NCBI GenBank assembly: GCA_030018875.1 | Contig: JASEHK010000105.1 | Coordinates: 1-5,754 of the forward strand | DNA length: 5,754 nucleotides | Reading direction: 5' to 3' | Source of the DNA: Endomicrobiia bacterium | GTDB lineage: Bacteria; Elusimicrobiota; Endomicrobiia; PHAN01 | Part shown: one piece after another, positions 1-5,754 of the stretch | Layout of the letters: each line of letters opens with the position of its first letter | How positions within the stretch are numbered: position 1 is the first letter of the stretch | The notes under the pieces: generated by a model | Told to the model about the DNA's origin: nothing | Databases searched by the model: none | The model's input: the letters and a program-made list of their open reading frames with translations, nothing else | Program-made: the position numbers and the translations under genes

Positions 1-1160
1 CGGCGGGAACGCGGTGCGGTATCAAGAAAAAAAACAAAAAAGACATCGCGCTTTTCTACTCGGATAGACCCTGCGCGGCGGCCGGAGTTTTCACTCAAAA
101 CGCTTTCAAAGCCGCGCCCGTGACGGTTTCAAAATCGCGGGTCGGCGGCCAATGCCGCGCGATAATAGCGAACTCCGGAAACGCCAACGCCTGCACGGGA
201 GAGCGGGGCATCAAAGACGCCCGCGCCACTTGTCGCAAGATTGCGACCGCGCTGGGCATAAAGCCCGCAGAAGTTCTCGTGGCTTCCACCGGAGTAATCG
301 GACAGTTTTTGCCGATGTCTAATATCCGTCGCGGCGTAAAAATCCTCGCCGCGAAAGTGAAAAAGGGTTTAGGCGACCCCGCGAGCGCGGCCGAGGCGAT
401 AATGACGACGGACACATTTCCCAAAACCGCGTCCGCCTCGTTCAGCGCCGGCGGAAAAACTTCGACGATATGGGCATGTGCCAAGGGCTCGGGTATGATA
501 GCGCCAAATATGGCGACCATGCTTTCGTTCATACTTACCGACGCGGCGGCGACGAAAGCGGCATTGTCGTCGGCGCTGAAGGCGGCCGTCGCCGTGTCTT
601 TCAATCGTTTGACGGTGGACTCCGACACATCCACAAATGACACCGTACTTATACTCTCCAACGGCGCGGCGGGAAACCGCCCGATAAAAAAAGGCGGCAG
701 GGACTTCGCGGTATTCTGTGCAGCGCTTGAAAAACTATGCGCGCGGCTGGCCGAAACCCTTGCGTCCGACGGAGAGGGCGCCACCAAACTCATAATCGTC
801 AACGTCGCGGGAGCCAGAAACGAGACCGACGCGGCGCGAGCGGCAAAATGCGTCGCCGAGTCGCCGCTCGTCAAGACCGCTGTCTACGGACGAGACGCCA
901 ACTGGGGAAGGGTCGTAGCCGCGCTGGGACGAAGCGGCGCGGCCGTCGAGCCGGCGAAAACCGCTGTGGCTTTCGGCGGGCTTTCGGTGTTCAAGCGCGG
1001 AAGGCCGTCGGGATTTTCCGAAAGCGCGGCGGCGAAAATTTTATCGTCGAAGAAAGTCGAAATCAACATAGATATGGGTATCGCCAAAGGCGCGGCGAGA
1101 TACTTCACCTGCGATTTTTCGGAAGGTTACGTCAAAGTCAACGCCGCGTACAGAACATGA
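1..1160 (+). CDS. argJ: Glutamate N-acetyltransferase / amino-acid N-acetyltransferase ArgJ (5' partial)
   Basis: ArgJ moves the acetyl group from N-acetylornithine to glutamate in the cyclic arginine pathway; many members also make N-acetylglutamate from acetyl-CoA. The frame is already open at position 3 and reads typical ArgJ N-terminal sequence (GIKKKNKKDIA, then AAAGVFTQNAFKAAPV), so the true start lies upstream of the window. The GTG at 120 is an internal valine. About 385 residues are visible; the family is usually near 400, so roughly 15-25 are missing. Visible residues 95-97 (STG) fit the oxyanion-hole motif. KGSGMIAPNMATML holds the autocleavage site, with Ala171 followed by the nucleophile Thr172 (codon 516-518), so the protein should split into alpha and beta chains. 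The C-terminus shows GRDANWGR and ends NAAYRT as usual. The stop overlaps the next start (ATGA). Whether it is mono- or bifunctional cannot be told from sequence; a linear-pathway argA or argE elsewhere would bear on this. Confidence 0.96.
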   Translation, partial: AGTRCGIKKKNKKDIALFYSDRPCAAAGVFTQNAFKAAPVTVSKSRVGGQCRAIIANSGNANACTGERGIKDARATCRKIATALGIKPAEVLVASTGVIGQFLPMSNIRRGVKILAAKVKKGLGDPASAAEAIMTTDTFPKTASASFSAGGKTSTIWACAKGSGMIAPNMATMLSFILTDAAATKAALSSALKAAVAVSFNRLTVDSDTSTNDTVLILSNGAAGNRPIKKGGRDFAVFCAALEKLCARLAETLASDGEGATKLIIVNVAGARNETDAARAAKCVAESPLVKTAVYGRDANWGRVVAALGRSGAAVEPAKTAVAFGGLSVFKRGRPSGFSESAAAKILSSKKVEINIDMGIAKGAARYFTCDFSEGYVKVNAAYRT

Positions 1161-1612
1161 AAAGCATCGTGTTTGTGTGCACCGGCAACACATGCCGTTC
1201 GGTGATGGCCGAGTACCTGACGCGCAAAATGCTTTCCGTGGCGACGGGCGGCCAAAATTTTAAGGTTTCATCGCGCGGCACGGCGGCTGCGGCGAGCTTT
1301 CAGGTGCCTGAAATCGTCAGGATATTGCTCGCCGAAGAGGGCATAGCCGTGGATGAACATAAATCCTCGACGGTGGAGGCTTCGGACATCGAAGATGCCT
1401 CGGTGGTCTTCACGATGGAACGACACCACAAAATCCTCATCGAGACATTGTTCGGCCATTCGGAAAAGATAAAGCTTCTTGGATGCGCCAGAGAGATACC
1501 CGACCCCGTGGGACAAGCCGACGAGGTTTATCGCGCGACTTTCGGGGTCATAAAGGCCCGCTTGTCCGTCGTCATATCCGACATAATACGGGAAGGACAA
1601 AATGACTCTTAA
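1157..1612 (+). CDS. ywlE: Low-molecular-weight protein phosphatase, YwlE-like (probable protein-arginine phosphatase)
   Basis: This is a 151-residue cytoplasmic phosphatase of the LMW-PTP fold, a normal length for the family. The P-loop lies at the N-terminus, CTGNTCRS at residues 8-15, giving the CX5R signature with nucleophile Cys8 and Arg14. Asp116 in the late DPVG motif is the expected general acid. Most tyrosine-specific relatives have Ile or Leu where this protein has Thr12; in Bacillus YwlE the matching threonine (CTGNTCR) is what favours phosphoarginine, so arginine phosphatase activity is the better guess. No McsB-type arginine kinase is in the window to confirm it. The ATG at 1157 overlaps the argJ stop as ATGA and has no clear Shine-Dalgarno, which points to translational coupling. 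The frame is open further upstream, but that sequence is argJ read out of frame. The 3' end overlaps glyA by 11 bases. Family call is firm; substrate is inferred. Confidence 0.9.
   Translation: MKSIVFVCTGNTCRSVMAEYLTRKMLSVATGGQNFKVSSRGTAAAASFQVPEIVRILLAEEGIAVDEHKSSTVEASDIEDASVVFTMERHHKILIETLFGHSEKIKLLGCAREIPDPVGQADEVYRATFGVIKARLSVVISDIIREGQNDS
1591..1596 (+). promoter_or_regulatory. Ribosome binding site for glyA inside the phosphatase gene
   Basis: GGAAGG lies five bases before the ATG at 1602, within the last codons of the phosphatase gene. It supports this start for glyA even though the genes overlap by 11 bases. Confidence 0.6.
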
Positions 1613-2861
1613 AAAAAACGACTTCGATATTTATTCCCTGATAAAAAAAGAACTCCGCAGGCAGCGGAACGGTCTGGAACTCATCGCATCGGAAAACTTC
1701 GCGTCCGCCGATGTTATGGCCGCACAGGGCTCCGTGCTGACGAATAAATACGCCGAGGGATACCCGGGCCGCCGATACTACGGCGGCTGCGAATATGTGG
1801 ACGGCGTCGAGGACATCGCCCGCGAGCGGGTAAAAAAACTATTCGGCGCCGAACACGCCAACGTTCAGCCACACTCGGGGACACAGGCCAACATGGCCGT
1901 TTACTTCGCGGTCTTGAACCCCGGAGACACCATAATGGGAATGCATCTGGCTCACGGCGGCCATCTCTCCCACGGACATCCGGCGAGCTTTTCGGGGAAG
2001 TACTTCAAGGTAATCCCGGTAAACTTAAGAAAAAAAGATATGCTGCTTGACTACAACGAGATAAAAACTCTGGCGCGAAAACACCGTCCCAAATTAATCG
2101 TGGCGGGCTCTTCGTCATATTCCCGCGTGATAGACTGGCGCAGGATATGTTCCGTTGCCAAAAGTATCGGCGCATATTTTATGGCCGATATCGCCCATTA
2201 CGCCGGACTCGTCGCGGCGGGCATTTACCCGTCGCCAGTGCCATACGCCGACTTCGTGACCTTCACGACTCACAAGACCATGCGCGGCCCCAGGGGCGGC
2301 GTGATACTCTGTAAAAATAAATTCGCCAAGGACATTGACAGAACGATATTCCCCGGCACTCAGGGCGGGCCGCTTATGCACGTGATAGCGGCCAAGGCCG
2401 TGGCCTTCAAGGAGGCCTCTACGGCGGGGTTCAGAAAATATCAGTCGCAGGTTTTGGCGAACGCCAGAGTTCTGGCGGCGTCTCTGGAAAGTCGCGGACT
2501 AAAAATAGTAAGCGGCGGCACAGACTCTCACATGTTCATGGTTGACGTCACACCCGTCGGGCTGACGGGAAAGGATGCTCAGGCGATACTTGAATCCGCC
2601 GGCATCACCGTCAACAAAAATTCCATACCTTACGACAAGCAAAGCCCCGCCGTCGGAAGCGGCATCCGCATAGGCACGCCGGCCGTGACAACGCGAGGCA
2701 TGAAAGAGCGCGAAATGGAAATCATCGGCGATGCGATATCGTCGCTTCTTCAAAAACATGCTTTGGCGGCGGCGCCCAAAAATATGGCAACGGCAAGGGC
2801 GCAAAAAATCGTCCGGACGCTCGCCTCGAAATTTCCTCTTTATCCGAACTTAAAATCTTAG
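1602..2861 (+). CDS. glyA: Serine hydroxymethyltransferase
   Basis: This PLP enzyme interconverts serine plus tetrahydrofolate with glycine plus 5,10-methylene-tetrahydrofolate, the main source of one-carbon units for purines, thymidylate and methionine. It is cytoplasmic and normally a dimer. The 419 residues match the usual bacterial length and the protein is complete. Visible landmarks in order are ELIASENF (26-33), KYAEGYPG with Glu52 near the active site (49-56), RRYYGGCEYVD (57-67), QPHSGTQAN (89-97), LAHGGHLSHG (116-125), DIAHYAG with Asp196 and His199 (196-202), TTHKTMRGPRGG with PLP-binding Lys225 (222-233), PGTQGGP (251-257), and GIRIGTPAVTTRG with substrate-carboxylate Arg356 (354-366). 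The C-terminus ends in the usual FPLYP. No key residue is missing. ATG 1602 has a good ribosome binding site and fits the family N-terminus. It is probably co-transcribed with the genes on both sides. Confidence 0.98.
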   Translation: MTLKKNDFDIYSLIKKELRRQRNGLELIASENFASADVMAAQGSVLTNKYAEGYPGRRYYGGCEYVDGVEDIARERVKKLFGAEHANVQPHSGTQANMAVYFAVLNPGDTIMGMHLAHGGHLSHGHPASFSGKYFKVIPVNLRKKDMLLDYNEIKTLARKHRPKLIVAGSSSYSRVIDWRRICSVAKSIGAYFMADIAHYAGLVAAGIYPSPVPYADFVTFTTHKTMRGPRGGVILCKNKFAKDIDRTIFPGTQGGPLMHVIAAKAVAFKEASTAGFRKYQSQVLANARVLAASLESRGLKIVSGGTDSHMFMVDVTPVGLTGKDAQAILESAGITVNKNSIPYDKQSPAVGSGIRIGTPAVTTRGMKEREMEIIGDAISSLLQKHALAAAPKNMATARAQKIVRTLASKFPLYPNLKS

Positions 2862-2864
2862 TCC

Positions 2865-2870
2865 AGGAGG
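2865..2870 (+). promoter_or_regulatory. Strong ribosome binding site for upp
   Basis: A perfect AGGAGG lies eight bases before the ATG at 2879, in the 17-base gap after the glyA stop (TAG 2859-2861). It is the strongest such site in the window, and it fixes the upp start. Confidence 0.85.
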
Positions 2871-2878
2871 CATCTTAA

Positions 2879-3514
2879 ATGAACTTGAAAAACGTCAGGA
2901 TAATCGAACACTCCCTCGTGCAGCACAAACTCAGCGTCTTGCGCGACAAAGAGACGCGCCCGAAGGACTTCCGCGAAGTCCTCAAAGAAATCTCCGCGCT
3001 GATGTTCTACGAAGTAACCCGCAACGTGGCGACGAAAAAAGTGAGAACCAAAACTCCACTGGGCATCGCCCCGGGTCGCGTAATATCGGGTAAAATGATA
3101 TGTATGGTGCCGATACTCCGGGCGGGACTTGGGATGACCGAAGGGATACATCCTCTTCTCCCCCAAAGCCGCATAGGCCACATAGGTCTTTACCGCGACC
3201 CAAAAACACTTCTGCCCGTGGATTATTTTATAAAACTTCCGCTCGATATAGACAAGCGCTTAGTGGTTCTATTAGACCCGATGCTTGCCACCGGCAATTC
3301 GCTCGTGGAGGCGATAAATATATTGAAGAAAGCAAACGTCAAAAAGATAATTTACCTCGGCATACTCGCGGCGCCCGAGGGAATAAAGGTAGTGCAAAAG
3401 TATCACCCCGATGTTCCGCTCTATCTGGCCGCCGTTGACAAGCGTCTTAATTCGCACGGCTACATAATACCCGGCCTGGGCGACGCGGGCGACAGATTGT
3501 TCGGTACGAAATAA
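2879..3514 (+). CDS. upp: Uracil phosphoribosyltransferase
   Basis: This enzyme joins uracil to PRPP to give UMP and pyrophosphate (pyrimidine salvage) in the cytoplasm; family members are often GTP-activated oligomers. The 211 residues match the typical 205-215. The N-terminal EHSLVQHKLSVLRDKET (10-26) and the EISALMFYEVTR segment (37-48) are characteristic. PILRAGLGM lies at 78-86. The PRPP-binding loop is LLDPMLATGNS (131-141, Asp133). The uracil pocket is YIIPGLGDAGDRLFGT (195-210), ending one residue before the C-terminus, as in intact members. It sits 17 bases after glyA with a strong ribosome binding site, so it is likely the last gene of the argJ-ywlE-glyA-upp block. Isoleucine codon choice is extreme here: 16 of 20 are ATA by hand count. 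No T-rich intrinsic terminator follows; a palindromic repeat begins 27 bases after the stop. Confidence 0.98.
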   Translation: MNLKNVRIIEHSLVQHKLSVLRDKETRPKDFREVLKEISALMFYEVTRNVATKKVRTKTPLGIAPGRVISGKMICMVPILRAGLGMTEGIHPLLPQSRIGHIGLYRDPKTLLPVDYFIKLPLDIDKRLVVLLDPMLATGNSLVEAINILKKANVKKIIYLGILAAPEGIKVVQKYHPDVPLYLAAVDKRLNSHGYIIPGLGDAGDRLFGTK

Positions 3515-3541
3515 ATCGCCGCTTTGGCTTCGATTCAAATC

Positions 3542-3656
3542 TGTCATTGCGAGGACTCCGATGGCCATCGGAGGACAAAGCAATCTCGCATTTGTTGCCG
3601 CATAAAAAGTGAGATTGCTTCGGTCCCCCGCCTCGGCGGGGTACCTCGCAATGACA
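3542..3656. repeat. 115-bp palindromic repeat with cruciform/cloverleaf potential (MITE/REP-like)
   Basis: This element fills most of the 159-bp gap between upp and wecA. Perfect 13-base terminal inverted repeats close it: TGTCATTGCGAGG (3542-3554) and CCTCGCAATGACA (3644-3656). Inside are three further pairings: a perfect 18-base palindrome CTCCGATGG/CCATCGGAG (3556-3573); AAGCAATCTC (3578-3587) with GAGATTGCTT (3611-3620), extendable by a G-T wobble and one more pair to 3589/3609, around a roughly 20-base loop; and CCCCGCC/GGCGGGG (3626-3632 with 3635-3641). Together they fold as a closing stem with three arms. From memory, TCATTGCGAGG and AGCAATCTCG halves recur as dispersed intergenic repeats in many bacterial genomes; no second copy is in this window, so mobility is inferred. 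There is no transposase, and no T-tract for a standard terminator, although the RNA could stall polymerase or block decay. Minus-strand frames across it are probably not genes. Confidence 0.8.
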
Positions 3657-3673
3657 ATGCGCAAAAATAATAA

Positions 3674-4687
3674 GTGCTCCTATACTTAACCACATTTATC
3701 GCGTCTTTCGCGGGCGCCGTCGTTTTTGTGCCGGTATCCATACTTCTGGCCAGAAAGTTCGACGTGCTGGATCATCCCCGCGCGCGCAAGGTGCACAGGT
3801 TGCCGCTGCCCAGATGGGGCGGCATAGGAATTTATCTTGGCATAGCATCGGGCATCGTGGCCGCGTGCTATATATTCCCCTCTTTCAGAGAACTTCTGAC
3901 TCACAACTATAAAGGCATCGTGCTTGAAAAACAACTTCGCGGCATCGCCTTCGGCGCGACGGTCGCCGTAATCATAGGCGCCGTGGACGACAAAAAAAAT
4001 ATCCGCGCCGCCACAAAACTTTTGGCCCAGATAATAGCGGCCTACGTCGCGATGGACTTCGGCGTCAGGATATTCGGCCTGACGATACCGTTTCATAAGA
4101 CCGTGGCTTTTCCTCAGATACTACAGCAACTCGTCACGGTCTTATGGATAATCGGTTTTATGAACACGATAAATCTCGCCGACGGTCTCGACGGCCTGGC
4201 CGCCGGAATCGTCGCCATCGCGGCGGCCGCGTTCTTTGCGGTAAGCGTCATTCTCTCCAAAGGGGCGGCCGTTGACCTCTCAAGGCAGTTGACCCTCTCG
4301 GCCGTATTGTCTCTGGGCGTGGCGGGCTCGTCACTGGGTTTTCTGGCGTATAATTTTCCCCCCGCAAGGGTTTTTATGGGCGACTCGGGGGCGCTGATGC
4401 TGGGCTTTATGCTCGCGACGATATCGGCCACGGGCACTCTCAAGAGCACTGCCTTTCTTTCTCTCTTCATACCTATAACGGTTGTGGCGATGCCCATATT
4501 AGACGTGTGCTTATCTATTTTCAGACGTTGGAGAAAAGGCGTGAAACTTTCCACGCCCGACAAAGAACACATACACCACAAGTTCCTTGAGTTTGGATGG
4601 ACACAGCGCGAAGTGGTGTTGCTTATGTACGTGCTGACTTTAATTCTGGCCAACCTTACGGTTATTCTTACGATAATCAGAAAATAA
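3674..4687 (+). CDS. wecA: Polyprenyl-phosphate N-acetylhexosamine-1-phosphate transferase (WecA/TagO family)
   Basis: This integral membrane enzyme transfers a sugar phosphate, usually GlcNAc-1-P from UDP-GlcNAc, to undecaprenyl phosphate, the first step of a surface glycan such as O-antigen, common antigen or teichoic-acid linkage unit. The 337 residues are slightly short but complete for WecA/TagO/MraY relatives, with about ten hydrophobic segments from residues 1-24 to 314-334. Motifs in order: HPRARKVHRLPLPRWGG (34-50), Asp-Asp at 105-106 (GAVDDKKN), NTINLADGLDG (164-174), RVFMGDSGA (232-240), and HIHH (299-302), which is typical of the WecA/TagO branch rather than MraY. The GTG at 3674 is the first possible codon: TAA at 3671-3673 is in frame directly before it, and its N-terminus fits the family. 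No clear Shine-Dalgarno precedes it. wecB follows two bases after the stop. The exact sugar is not decided by the sequence. Confidence 0.93.
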   Translation: MLLYLTTFIASFAGAVVFVPVSILLARKFDVLDHPRARKVHRLPLPRWGGIGIYLGIASGIVAACYIFPSFRELLTHNYKGIVLEKQLRGIAFGATVAVIIGAVDDKKNIRAATKLLAQIIAAYVAMDFGVRIFGLTIPFHKTVAFPQILQQLVTVLWIIGFMNTINLADGLDGLAAGIVAIAAAAFFAVSVILSKGAAVDLSRQLTLSAVLSLGVAGSSLGFLAYNFPPARVFMGDSGALMLGFMLATISATGTLKSTAFLSLFIPITVVAMPILDVCLSIFRRWRKGVKLSTPDKEHIHHKFLEFGWTQREVVLLMYVLTLILANLTVILTIIRK

Positions 4688-4689
4688 AA

Positions 4690-5754
4690 ATGCTCCGAAA
4701 AAAAATCAAGATAATATCGGTGTTCGGAACGCGGCCCGAAACCATCAAAATGTCGCCGGTGGCCGCCGAACTCGTCCGACGGAAAAATCTTTTTTCGAGC
4801 GTCGTGTGCGTAACTGCCCAGCACCGCAAAATGCTCGACGACGCGATGAGCGCTTTCGGACTCAAATCAAATTACGACCTGGATATAATGCAGGACTCCC
4901 AGACGCTCACCCACATAACCGTTGCCGCGCTCGAACGGCTGGAAAAGGTCTTTGCGCGCGAGCGTCCGGACATGGTTCTCGTTCACGGCGACACAACTAC
5001 GACATTGGCGGCATCCCTGGCCGCTTATTATCGTAAAATACCCGTCGGACACGTGGAGGCGGGATTAAGAACTTTTGACAAATACCAGCCCTATCCCGAG
5101 GAAATGAATCGCCGCCTCGCCGACGCGATGTGCGAACTTCATTTTGCGCCCACGGCGGCGGCGCGCGAGGCGCTACTCTCGGAGAACATCGGCCCGAAAG
5201 GTATTTTCACGACGGGCAACACCGTTATAGACGCTCTGAAAACCGCTCTTGAATCCATTGAAAAAACGGTAATATTCATTCCTTCAACCGGCCGGCGGTA
5301 TCCGCAAAAATCGCTGGCGCCCGACTCTCGGCGATTTATTCTTATGACGTGCCACCGGCGGGAAAACTTCGGCCGTCCGGCGCGCGAGATATTTTCCGCC
5401 GTCAGAGACTTCGCCGCCGCAACGGGTATCGCCGTGGTGTATCCCGTCCATCCGAACCCGAACATATCCGAACCGGCGAAGAAAATTCTGGGGAATTCCA
5501 AAAACATACGGCTTATCGAGCCCGTGGATTATTTCACGCTCGTAGAACTTATGTCGAAGGCTTATTTTATTCTGACGGATTCGGGCGGATTGCAGGAGGA
5601 AGGCCCCTTCTTGAAAAAACCGGTGCTGGTTTTAAGGAACGTCTCGGAAAGGCCGGAGGCCGTCGCGGCCGGAGCGGCCGCACTAATCGGCAACGGATAC
5701 GACGGAGTAAAAAAAGCCCTGACGCGGCTGGCGTCGGACAAAAAATTATACGCG
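4690..5754 (+). CDS. wecB: UDP-N-acetylglucosamine 2-epimerase, non-hydrolysing (3' partial)
   Basis: This cytoplasmic GT-B-fold enzyme interconverts UDP-GlcNAc and UDP-ManNAc, supplying ManNAc or ManNAcA for surface polysaccharides. The frame stays open to the window edge: 355 residues are visible of a family length near 370-385, so roughly the last 20-35 are missing. Motifs: FGTRPETIKMSPV (12-24), TAQHR (42-46, typical of the allosteric non-hydrolysing type), HGDTTTT with Asp101 (99-105), HVEAGLRT with Glu123 (121-128), YPEEMNR with Glu137 (135-141), GNTVIDAL (176-183), CHRREN with His222 (221-226), YPVHPNP (251-257), LTDSGGLQEE (295-304) and ERPEAV (320-325). Asp101, Glu123, Glu137 and His222 correspond to the catalytic set known in E. 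coli WecB. Residue 221 is Cys where Gly or Ala is more usual. ATG 4690 lies two bases after the wecA stop without a clear ribosome binding site, implying coupling. Together with wecA it indicates a surface-glycan operon continuing past the window. Confidence 0.96.
   Translation, partial: MLRKKIKIISVFGTRPETIKMSPVAAELVRRKNLFSSVVCVTAQHRKMLDDAMSAFGLKSNYDLDIMQDSQTLTHITVAALERLEKVFARERPDMVLVHGDTTTTLAASLAAYYRKIPVGHVEAGLRTFDKYQPYPEEMNRRLADAMCELHFAPTAAAREALLSENIGPKGIFTTGNTVIDALKTALESIEKTVIFIPSTGRRYPQKSLAPDSRRFILMTCHRRENFGRPAREIFSAVRDFAAATGIAVVYPVHPNPNISEPAKKILGNSKNIRLIEPVDYFTLVELMSKAYFILTDSGGLQEEGPFLKKPVLVLRNVSERPEAVAAGAAALIGNGYDGVKKALTRLASDKKLYA

Noticed and set aside
22..42. A-rich runs in argJ (and at 1610-1618 in glyA) as programmed frameshift sites
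   Set aside because: The correct family sequence continues in the same frame on both sides, and no downstream structure or alternative frame product is visible. They simply encode lysine and asparagine.
95..874. Long 259-residue open frame on the minus strand opposite argJ
   Set aside because: argJ is unmistakable on the + strand over the same bases. In GC-rich coding DNA the antisense frame stays open by codon bias, and this translation is low-complexity (Ala/Ser-rich) with no recognisable motif.
737..1156. Upstream extension of the phosphatase frame into argJ
   Set aside because: The extra residues are Arg-rich nonsense from argJ read in another frame, and the P-loop lies at the expected distance from the ATG at 1157.
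3556..3656. Repeat as an intrinsic terminator for upp
   Set aside because: The hairpins are strong but no run of T follows on either strand, so it does not fit a standard rho-independent terminator. A pausing or stability role remains possible.
3651..3689. Tiny ATG frame of 12 residues overlapping the wecA start as a leader peptide
   Set aside because: It begins inside the terminal repeat, has no ribosome binding site, and nothing in its sequence suggests an attenuator; short frames like this arise by chance.
3272..3741. Three minus-strand open frames crossing the upp end and the palindromic repeat
   Set aside because: Their sequence comes from the repeat read through; products like this are common false gene calls at such repeats. 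They overlap upp and wecA and show no ribosome binding site or domain.

Overview
This 5.75-kb window is an ordinary, densely packed bacterial chromosomal segment with all genes on the + strand. It holds six protein genes: argJ (5' end cut off by the window), a low-molecular-weight protein phosphatase of the YwlE type, glyA, upp, a WecA/TagO-type polyprenyl-phosphate sugar-phosphate transferase, and wecB (3' end cut off). I see no tRNA, rRNA, CRISPR array or transposase gene. The only non-coding stretch of any size is the 159 bp between upp and wecA, and most of it is one 115-bp imperfect palindrome that looks like a dispersed, non-coding (MITE/REP-like) repeat.

Organism: the coding DNA is GC-rich, with many GCG, GCC, CGC and GGC codons, yet isoleucine is mostly written ATA (16 of 20 Ile codons in upp by hand count). 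Firmicutes carry a similar run of genes (a ywlE, rpiB, glyA, upp, tagO/wecA, wecB type order near the ATP synthase operon), and it also occurs in other deep-branching bacteria. The codon use and the palindromic repeat would suit an uncultivated lineage such as Elusimicrobiota or Omnitrophota, or a deltaproteobacterial-type genome. That is only a guess; the sequence supports no firmer placement than 'bacterium'.

Layout: positions 1-3514 form one tight block. argJ and the phosphatase share an ATGA stop/start overlap, the phosphatase and glyA overlap by 11 bases, and upp follows glyA after 17 bases with a strong Shine-Dalgarno sequence. After the palindrome at 3542-3656 a second block begins: wecA starts with GTG immediately after an in-frame stop, and wecB follows its stop codon by two bases.

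Roles: the first block covers small-molecule metabolism (ornithine/arginine synthesis, serine-glycine and one-carbon metabolism, uracil salvage) plus a phosphatase whose signature loop matches protein-arginine phosphatases. The second block makes precursors for a surface glycan: lipid-linked GlcNAc or a related sugar phosphate at the membrane, and UDP-ManNAc from UDP-GlcNAc in the cytoplasm. I do not find an undescribed system here. The points most worth a second look are the cruciform repeat and how it meets the wecA start, the arginine-phosphatase signature next to argJ, the genes absent from an otherwise familiar neighbourhood, and the ATA-biased codon use.
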